11,407 bases of DNA from Porticoccaceae bacterium. GTDB lineage: Bacteria; Pseudomonadota; Gammaproteobacteria; Pseudomonadales; Porticoccaceae. Under the pieces are notes generated by a model that saw only the letters and a program-made list of their open reading frames with translations, was not told the DNA's origin and did no database searches. This document shows positions 6,579 to 11,407 of the stretch, piece by piece. Each line of letters opens with the position of its first letter. Positions within the stretch are counted from its first letter, which is position 1. The DNA is taken from positions 1 to 11,407 of the forward strand of contig DNBN01000020.1 in NCBI GenBank assembly GCA_003491845.1, given 5' to 3'. Both the position numbers and the translations under genes were made by a program.

Positions 6579-7367
6579 CTAGTCATCCAAAAACCGTTGT
6601 TGAAAGTTATGGAGATCATCCTCAGTCAAACCCAATCCATCGGTAAGATATCTGTTCATCGAGCCATAACGCTGATCTATGGCATCCAAAAATGCCACTA
6701 TGTTATCTTCATGGACAGAGACGTAAGGTGTAAGCCAAGCCCTTTCCCACGTCTGAACATTCGCATCGCGTAAATGCCCTTCAATAATATCAATAAGTTT
6801 GGAAGAATCATAATACTCACGTGTTAGAAGATAATCTTGAATAATCGTCTCCCGAGGAATATCTAATGCTGACAACAGTAAAGCTGCAGCCATGCCAGTT
6901 CGGTCTTTTCCTGCAGAGCAATGAAAGATACTGGAGTGGTCAGCATTATCTAGAATCTGACGCATAAATCGGCTAAATGCTGGTATTACCACATCAATGC
7001 AAGACCGATAGGAATTCACCACCAATTCATGTGAAGACTCAGGTGTCAACTCCCCTTCAAACAAAAACTCCCAAAATCGCGAGATATCGCCGATCGATAT
7101 TTGATAATCATCAACAAAATCAGCTCTAATAGCACAGCTCGGGGACTGAATTTGCTCTTCTTTACGCCTAAAATCATGAATTTTAGTCACATCTATGCTT
7201 TCTAAGGTATCTAGATCCTGATCAGAAAGATTAGCAAGATGACCACAACGCAGGAGTTTTCGCCATCTTATGGTTTTGCCATGATGGTTTACATAGCCAC
7301 CTAAATCACGAAAGTTTATGCCTCCATCAAGTGAAACTACTCTAGAAAAACTACCGGTTTTTGTCAT
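6579..7367 (-). CDS. Tyrosine/dual-specificity protein phosphatase (Y_phosphatase3, PtpB/IphP-like)
   Basis: This 262-residue protein has the cysteine phosphatase loop HCSAGKDRTG at 149-158, with nucleophile C150 and arginine R156. The N-terminal 'GGINFRDLGGY' (15-25) is a hallmark of the Y_phosphatase3 family, which includes M. tuberculosis PtpB and related LipA/IphP-like enzymes. In this family the K-D-R sequence of the loop is linked to activity on phosphoinositides as well as phosphotyrosine. No signal peptide or membrane segment is seen, so a cytoplasmic location is expected; its substrate is unknown. It occupies the place between ilvN and pssA where ilvC often sits. A probable terminator after ilvN and a TATAAG hexamer (7386-7381) just upstream suggest its own transcript, though no good -35 is visible. 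The ribosome site (AAGGG) is 11 nt from ATG, so translation may be weak. Confidence 0.88.
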   Translation of the reverse strand: MTKTGSFSRVVSLDGGINFRDLGGYVNHHGKTIRWRKLLRCGHLANLSDQDLDTLESIDVTKIHDFRRKEEQIQSPSCAIRADFVDDYQISIGDISRFWEFLFEGELTPESSHELVVNSYRSCIDVVIPAFSRFMRQILDNADHSSIFHCSAGKDRTGMAAALLLSALDIPRETIIQDYLLTREYYDSSKLIDIIEGHLRDANVQTWERAWLTPYVSVHEDNIVAFLDAIDQRYGSMNRYLTDGLGLTEDDLHNFQQRFLDD

Positions 7368-7422
7368 CTTATGTTTAACCCTTATAGTTAGATAAAGTTA
7401 CTTAGCACTCACTGGTTGAGGC

Positions 7423-7451
7423 AAATAAAATGGTGTCGGGGTGCCCCCCAT
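7423..7451 (-). terminator. Probable intrinsic terminator after ilvN
   Basis: On the minus strand, starting 22 nt past the ilvN stop, ATGG pairs with CCAT around an inner GGGG/CCCC stem (within ATGGGGGGCACCCC), and the tract TTTTATTT (7430-7423) follows. The inner loop and a few unpaired bases on the 3' side make the stem imperfect. The GC stem plus T-tract is the best terminator candidate in the window and would separate ilvBN from the phosphatase gene. Confidence 0.5.
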
Positions 7452-7472
7452 CAGCACGCTAACAACTCATCG

Positions 7473-7970
7473 TTACTGAGCGCGAATAAATTTGTCGCCA
7501 CGGGCAATACCAGTGACACCACTGCGGACCACCTCCATAATGCCCATAGTATTTACCGCTTCAATGAATGCGTCCAACTTGTCACTATCACCAGTCAGCT
7601 GGATAGTGTAGGTGTGTGTAGTAACGTCAATAATATGACCTCTGAAGATTTCAACACAGCTTTTTAACTCAGTGCGGCTTTCATTATCTGAAGCCTTAAT
7701 TTTGACCAGCATGAGCTCCCTCTCGATATGGGGTCCTTCGGTCAAATCAACCACTTTTATGGTATCAATTAACTTATGTAGTTGCTTAACAATTTGCTCC
7801 GCCATCTGATCATCACCCTGAGTAGTCAAGGTCATACGTGATAGTGTTTCATCATCTGTAGGCGCAACTGTCAGGGTATCTATGTTGTAACCTCGCTGCG
7901 AAAACAATCCAACCACTCTTGATAGAGAACCAAATTCATTTTCAAGCAAAACAGAAATAATTCTTTTCAT
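7473..7970 (-). CDS. ilvN: Acetolactate synthase small (regulatory) subunit
   Basis: This is the regulatory subunit of acetohydroxyacid synthase. It binds IlvB, raises its activity and confers valine feedback inhibition. The product has 165 residues, close to E. coli IlvH (163). The N-terminal ACT domain ([20 protein letters not shown], continuing GLFSQRGYNIDTLTVAPTDD) is typical, with the valine-site region ENEFGSLSRV at 10-19. The C-terminal domain contains ELMLVKIKA and TGDSDKLDAF. The frame stays open upstream to 8099, but that extension overlaps ilvB and lacks family similarity. ATG 7970 shares its A with the ilvB TAA (TAATG), and GGAG sits about 8-9 nt upstream inside ilvB, so the two are translationally coupled. 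The gene could equally be called ilvH. Confidence 0.96.
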   Translation of the reverse strand: MKRIISVLLENEFGSLSRVVGLFSQRGYNIDTLTVAPTDDETLSRMTLTTQGDDQMAEQIVKQLHKLIDTIKVVDLTEGPHIERELMLVKIKASDNESRTELKSCVEIFRGHIIDVTTHTYTIQLTGDSDKLDAFIEAVNTMGIMEVVRSGVTGIARGDKFIRAQ

Positions 7971-9706
7971 TAGGTTCTCTCCGTCTTGCTTAGCCACAAA
8001 TCGCGCATTGAGCCTCCTGGCATATGCATGGGGTAGACATGTTCGGACCGGTCTATGCATATATCCATGAACACTACGCGGTCTTTCATAGCGAAACACT
8101 CGCGCATTTTTTCTTCAAGCTCTTCGTATTTAGTCACTCGGATGCCCACATGACCATAGGCTTCAGCCAAGGCCACAAAATCTGGCAAAGACTCCTCATA
8201 GACACTCTGCGAATAACGACTATTGTATTGCATATCCTGCCATTGCCTGACCATACCTAGAGCCGCATTATTTAAATTTATGATTTTAACCGGTAAATTA
8301 TGCTGACTACAGGCGGATAACTCTTGAATACACATTTGAATACTGCCCTCTCCTGTCACACAGGCAACATCAGTATCAGGAAAGGCTAATTTGGCGCCCA
8401 TAGCCGCCGGCAACCCAAACCCCATAGTGCCTAAGCCTCCTGAGTTGATCCACTGCCTAGGCCGATCAAATAGATAATACTGAGCGGCAAACATCTGATG
8501 CTGTCCGACATCGGAGGTTACAATAGCGTCACCCTTAGTAACGTTATAAAGCGTCTTAATCACATCCTGAGGCTTAATGGTATCATCGTAACTGTCTTCA
8601 TAGCGAGACGCCGTATAGATACCATGTTTGGCTCTCCATTCGTCTATTTGCTGCCACCACTGGGACAGAGCATCTTGGTCAACTTCGTCATTTGATTGCT
8701 CAAGTAGACTCAAAACCTCAGCCAAAACCGATTTGCAGGTGCCGACGATAGGGATATCTGCAACTATATTTTTAGAAACAGTAGTTGGATCAATGTCAAT
8801 ATGAATGATGGTGGCAAAGGGACAAAACTTTTCCAACTCGTTGGTAACCCGGTCGTCAAACCGTGCGCCGACGGCAAAAATAACATCCGCATGATGCATT
8901 GCGGTATTAGCCTCAAAAGTTCCATGCATTCCAAGCATTCCAACGAACTGCCTATCAGTACCGGGGAAAGCACCCAGACCCATAAGGGTATTAGTTACAG
9001 GAAAATTTAACTTTCGAGCCACTGAAATCAGAAGCTCGGAGGCATTATCAATAATAACGCCACCACCAGAGTAGATCACCGGTCTTTTGGCGCTTACCAA
9101 CGCCTTAATTGCTCGTTTAATCTGCCCTCGATGACCTCGATCACTTGGCTGGTATGAACGCATCTTCACTTCGTTGGGAAAACTATAGGGAACCTTACGG
9201 TTGGGCTCCGTAACATCCTTTGGAATATCGACCACTACTGGTCCTGGTCGCCCGGTTGAGGCGATATAGTATGCCTTGGCAATAGTTGCTGGGATATCCT
9301 CAGCTTTGGTAACTAGGAAACTATGCTTAACGATAGGCCGCGAGACGCCAACCATATCGGTCTCTTGGAAGGCATCTTGACCAATTTTAGATGAAGGAAC
9401 TTGACCTGATATAACAACCAATGGGATAGAATCCATATATGCTGTGGCGATGCCTGTTATGGCGTTAGTAGCGCCAGGGCCAGAGGTCACCAGTGCAGTA
9501 CCAACCTCTCCGGTTGCCCTAGAAAAACCATCTGCAGCATGAACTGCTGCTTGCTCGTGTCTGACAAGTAAATGAACAACATCTTCCTGCCGATAAATTG
9601 CATCATAAATATGCAGTGCCGCGCCACCGGGGTAACCCCAGATATGCTTGACACCAACATCTTTAAGCGCCCTAATTAACGCATCACCACCTGATAAATT
9701 TTCCAA
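7970..9706 (-). CDS. ilvB: Acetolactate synthase large (catalytic) subunit
   Basis: This is the ThDP- and FAD-dependent acetohydroxyacid synthase, which condenses two pyruvates to acetolactate, or pyruvate and 2-oxobutyrate to acetohydroxybutyrate. I start it at TTG 9706 ([20 protein letters not shown]), giving 578 residues. GAGGG lies 6 nt upstream and the N-terminus then matches family starts such as E. coli IlvI; the further TTG at 9721 has no ribosome site and would add MRGLV. Visible motifs are [13 protein letters not shown], the catalytic glutamate E51 in [35 protein letters not shown], and the ThDP-Mg region [13 protein letters not shown] with [17 protein letters not shown] in place of GDG is, as I recall, common in pseudomonad-type enzymes and not a defect. 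The gene overlaps ilvN by one base. The name ilvI would be equally valid. Confidence 0.96.
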   Translation of the reverse strand: MENLSGGDALIRALKDVGVKHIWGYPGGAALHIYDAIYRQEDVVHLLVRHEQAAVHAADGFSRATGEVGTALVTSGPGATNAITGIATAYMDSIPLVVISGQVPSSKIGQDAFQETDMVGVSRPIVKHSFLVTKAEDIPATIAKAYYIASTGRPGPVVVDIPKDVTEPNRKVPYSFPNEVKMRSYQPSDRGHRGQIKRAIKALVSAKRPVIYSGGGVIIDNASELLISVARKLNFPVTNTLMGLGAFPGTDRQFVGMLGMHGTFEANTAMHHADVIFAVGARFDDRVTNELEKFCPFATIIHIDIDPTTVSKNIVADIPIVGTCKSVLAEVLSLLEQSNDEVDQDALSQWWQQIDEWRAKHGIYTASRYEDSYDDTIKPQDVIKTLYNVTKGDAIVTSDVGQHQMFAAQYYLFDRPRQWINSGGLGTMGFGLPAAMGAKLAFPDTDVACVTGEGSIQMCIQELSACSQHNLPVKIINLNNAALGMVRQWQDMQYNSRYSQSVYEESLPDFVALAEAYGHVGIRVTKYEELEEKMRECFAMKDRVVFMDICIDRSEHVYPMHMPGGSMRDLWLSKTERT

Positions 9707-9776
9707 AACAAGCCCTCGCAAGTAAAATTTCGCGGAAACTGTTCAGAACAGAAAGGACACCTACATCAAGAGAGAC

Positions 9777-9824
9777 GCCGCAAACGCGACTTATTCAGTC
9801 ACACCGATAAGTGTACTTGACTGA
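9777..9824 (-). promoter_or_regulatory. Hairpin pair in ilvB leader (candidate attenuator)
   Basis: On the minus strand TCAGTCA (9824-9818) pairs perfectly with TGACTGA (9801-9795). Inside it CAC/GTG closes a TTATCG loop, giving 10 pairs with one 4-nt bulge. The 3' arm ends exactly on the stop codon of the short leader ORF. Four bases later GTCGC/GCGGC (9790-9777, loop GTTT, one wobble) forms a second hairpin followed by the pyrimidine-rich GTCTCTCTT, a poor but possible terminator. The octamer TTATCGGT occurs at 9842-9835 and again in the first hairpin loop at 9810-9803. Confidence 0.4.
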
Positions 9825-9851
9825 CGTTAGAGCTACCGATAATAGCACCAT
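9795..9851 (-). CDS. Candidate ilvB leader peptide
   Basis: This short ORF encodes MVLLSVALTSVKYTYRCD and stops in the hairpin described at 9777-9824. Six of its first eleven residues are Val or Leu (V2, L3, L4, V6, L8, V11), the bias expected of an ilv leader in which ribosome stalling senses charged tRNA. The weak point is the lack of a good ribosome site before ATG 9851. The same frame stays open upstream from a TTG at 9983, and that 62-codon version would begin before the promoter, so the short form is preferred. Confidence 0.35.
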   Translation of the reverse strand: MVLLSVALTSVKYTYRCD

Positions 9852-9934
9852 CTTTAGTGATGACCAGGGACATGGGTAAAGTCTGTCTGGCACTGCTTCC
9901 ATAAATCGTCGCTCTGATACAAGCAACAAGCAGC

Positions 9935-9977
9935 ATCCTAACAGTTTTACGATGCGAGTCAATGACTTATAGTCATT
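9935..9977 (-). promoter_or_regulatory. ilvB promoter with palindromic operator on the -35
   Basis: TTGACT (9962-9957, five of six to consensus) and TAGGAT (9940-9935, four of six) are 16 nt apart on the minus strand, placing transcription start near 9928. Overlapping the start of the -35 is a perfect palindrome, AATGACT-ATA-AGTCATT (9977-9961). Its position over the -35 fits a regulator site, whether repressor or activator. Which regulator binds cannot be told from the sequence. Confidence 0.45.
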
Positions 9978-10049
9978 TCCCAAATCAAAAATCTAAGTAT
10001 AAAATCCATTGACAATAATTCCATGACTGAGTGACTATAAGCACCGACA

Positions 10050-10072
10050 GTGAATCTACTATAAAGATTCAC
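10050..10072 (+). promoter_or_regulatory. 8-bp inverted repeat enclosing a -10-like TATAAA
   Basis: GTGAATCT (10050-10057) and AGATTCAC (10065-10072) are perfect 8-bp arms around a 7-nt spacer. A TATAAA hexamer (10060-10065) sits in the centre, 20-30 nt before the amidohydrolase start. No good -35 lies 16-18 nt upstream, so the promoter would be weak or activator-dependent. The dyad could be an operator covering the -10 or a hairpin at the 5' end of the mRNA. Confidence 0.4.
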
Positions 10073-10085
10073 CCTCAGTAAAATA

Positions 10086-11407
10086 ATGGAGAATATTTTG
10101 GCCCAAAACTACCCTAAGATATGGTCTTTCTCGCTACACCAGTGCCTGCCTATATTCCCGGCTCTGTTTAGCCTGCTTGTCCTTACCGCATGCACAGAAA
10201 GTCCCGCTCCTAGAATGACAGTGCTGACCAACATCAATGGCTATACTTTTGATGACCAGCGGCAGTTGCAGACATTTCAAACATTAGTTGTAGATTCTGG
10301 AAAAGTGATTGCGATTGGTGACAACCAACTTGCCAAGAATTTTACCAACGCTGTAATTGTTAATGGTCATGGAAAAACTCTACTACCAGGGATAACTGAC
10401 GCTCATGGACATGTCTCCAGTCTAGGGTATACCCTTTTGCAGATCGATCTACGCAAGGCCCCCTCTGCGATCCAGGCGGCATATGACATCGCTGAATATG
10501 CCGCAAACAAACCGTATCTTAACTGGATACGCGGCCGTGGATGGAATCAAGTATTGTGGCCGGGCCAGAATTTCCCAACAGCTAAAGTTTTAGATGAATT
10601 AGTTCCTAACCGCCCTATTTGGATGGAGAGAATTGATGGCCATGCCGGATGGGCCAATAGTCGAGCCCTTGAGCTTGCTGGCATTAATGCTAATACAATT
10701 GCTCCGCCAGGCGGTGAGATTGTGCGCGACGCCGATGGAAACCCAACCGGTATTTTAATCGATAACGCAATGAACCTGGTTAATCAAGTAATTCCACCAC
10801 CCAGCACTGAAGAACTTGCTGCTGCAGTAGAGGCTGCTAGCGCCCATTTACTCAGCATAGGTATTACATCAACCCACGATGCGGGCGTCAGTGCCAGCGA
10901 ACATCAATTTTATTCTGAACTTGCAGAGAGTAAGAAATTAAGGGTGCGATTGTACGGCATGATTTCTTCCACAGACCCTGCTCTTAACACTATTTTAGCA
11001 GAAGGTACATCAGTTGATGCTAATGATCTCTATAGCGTTAGAAGTGTCAAAGTATATACCGATGGAGCCTTAGGTAGCCGAGGAGCCGCATTATTGGCAC
11101 CCTATGAAGATCGACCAGGCCACAGCGGACTCCTTTTAACATCACAACAACAACTGCGAGCGATTCTAAATCAGACTATTTCAGCTGGGTTTCAAGTTGC
11201 TATCCATGCCATTGGTGATAAGGGCAATAAAATCGCTCTGGATGAAATCGAAGAAGCCTATGCCAGCGTGGGTGGCCGGCACTTAAGGCATCGTATTGAA
11301 CATGCTCAAGTAGTGGCACTCAATGATATACCGCGCTTCAAAGCATTAGATGTTATTCCGTCTATGCAACCTACTCACGCTACCAGTGACATGAATATGG
11401 CGGAAGA
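10086..11407 (+). CDS. Lipoprotein amidohydrolase, YtcJ/Amidohydro_3 type, 3' end outside window
   Basis: This metal-dependent amidohydrolase reads open for 440 codons to the window edge; the family usually has about 550-580, so the C-terminus is missing. The N-terminus has a hydrophobic stretch ending in the lipobox LTAC (C36), predicting an exported, lipid-anchored protein. The HxH metal site is in GITDAHGHV (H107, H109). Further family motifs are SVKVYTDGALGSRGAAL (K322, D326), IHAIGDKGNK (H374) and RHRIEHAQVV (H406). Substrates of this family are mostly unknown, so only hydrolysis of an amide or similar C-N bond can be inferred. Start choice is open. ATG 10086 has no ribosome site, while TTG 10098 (MAQNYPKIW...) has GGAG 6 nt upstream and still keeps the signal peptide. 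The gene is read away from ilvB and shares its control region. Confidence 0.88.
   Translation, partial: MENILAQNYPKIWSFSLHQCLPIFPALFSLLVLTACTESPAPRMTVLTNINGYTFDDQRQLQTFQTLVVDSGKVIAIGDNQLAKNFTNAVIVNGHGKTLLPGITDAHGHVSSLGYTLLQIDLRKAPSAIQAAYDIAEYAANKPYLNWIRGRGWNQVLWPGQNFPTAKVLDELVPNRPIWMERIDGHAGWANSRALELAGINANTIAPPGGEIVRDADGNPTGILIDNAMNLVNQVIPPPSTEELAAAVEAASAHLLSIGITSTHDAGVSASEHQFYSELAESKKLRVRLYGMISSTDPALNTILAEGTSVDANDLYSVRSVKVYTDGALGSRGAALLAPYEDRPGHSGLLLTSQQQLRAILNQTISAGFQVAIHAIGDKGNKIALDEIEEAYASVGGRHLRHRIEHAQVVALNDIPRFKALDVIPSMQPTHATSDMNMAE

Larger units (their letters stand above)
9707..10085. promoter_or_regulatory. Divergent ilvB / amidohydrolase control region
   Basis: This 379-nt gap between divergently read genes holds, from the ilvB side outward: a short Val/Leu-rich ORF with an end hairpin, an ilvB promoter with a palindrome on its -35, and on the amidohydrolase side a TATAAA framed by an inverted repeat. 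These are listed separately. A perfect TTGACA at 10009-10014 (plus) has no -10 at 16-18 nt and may be incidental. The sequence ACTATAA recurs at 10034-10040 and 10058-10064 (plus) and at 9974-9968 (minus). The gap length and structures suggest a regulated ilvB leader of roughly 220 nt. Confidence 0.5.

Noticed and set aside
8370..8410. GEG instead of GDG in the ThDP motif of IlvB as an inactivating change
   Set aside because: The rest of the motif is intact and, from memory, GEGSIQM is common in pseudomonad-type enzymes, so activity is expected.
9739..9751. CTGTTCTGAACAG palindrome upstream of ilvB as a LexA box
   Set aside because: Gammaproteobacterial LexA sites need CTGT and ACAG separated by 8 nt; here the gap is 5.
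9795..9983. 62-codon minus-strand ORF with TTG start (MGNDYKSLTRIVKLLGCCLL...)
   Set aside because: It begins before the predicted ilvB promoter and lacks a ribosome site; only its last 18 codons are kept as a leader peptide candidate.
10009..10040. Perfect TTGACA with TATAAG as the amidohydrolase promoter
   Set aside because: The spacer is 21 nt, too long for a sigma70 promoter; left as incidental.

Overview
The window looks like a chromosomal segment from a gammaproteobacterium, probably a marine or aquatic lineage. The evidence is the branched-chain amino acid / phospholipid block (ilvB-ilvN ... pssA-leuA), a psi-like gene directly before rimI as in the holD-rimI pair, and an ilvB ThDP-region sequence (GEGSIQM) of pseudomonad-like type. 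This assignment is inferred from gene order and protein motifs only. There is no CRISPR array, transposase, rRNA, tRNA or recognisable defence system.

Layout. Positions 1-97 (minus) hold the N-terminus of a probable DUF2750 protein cut by the window edge. Positions 210-953 (minus) hold a heavily decayed secreted protein with head-GIN (DUF2807-like) beta-repeat sequence and at least seven in-frame stops; it is a pseudogene. Positions 954-1230 are AT-rich and non-coding, with a nested 58-bp dyad and a GC-rich hairpin. Positions 1231-2555 (minus) are a two-gene membrane module, NfeD followed by a QmcA-type SPFH protein, with its own promoter. Positions 2680-5422 (minus) are a compact leuA - psi-like - rimI run with gaps of 2 and 5 nt. 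A 331-nt stretch upstream of leuA has features of a leader/attenuator. Positions 5754-6524 are pssA, and 6579-7367 a Y_phosphatase3-type protein phosphatase. Positions 7473-9706 are ilvN and ilvB, overlapping by one base (TAATG). Positions 9707-10085 form a divergent control region. From about 10086 to the right edge (plus) runs a lipoprotein amidohydrolase of the YtcJ/Amidohydro_3 type, cut by the window end.

How the genes work together. IlvB and IlvN form acetohydroxyacid synthase, the first common step of valine/leucine/isoleucine synthesis. LeuA starts the leucine branch. PssA makes phosphatidylserine for phosphatidylethanolamine. The ilvC gene that often sits between ilvN and pssA in relatives is absent, and its place is taken by the phosphatase gene. 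Both biosynthetic starts (ilvB and leuA) have leader regions with short ORFs and hairpins compatible with attenuation.

The genes are mostly ordinary housekeeping. The less ordinary content is the GIN-domain pseudogene, the large psi-like protein, the phosphatase in the ilvC slot, and several unexplained dyads at control points. I found no convincing undescribed multi-gene system.
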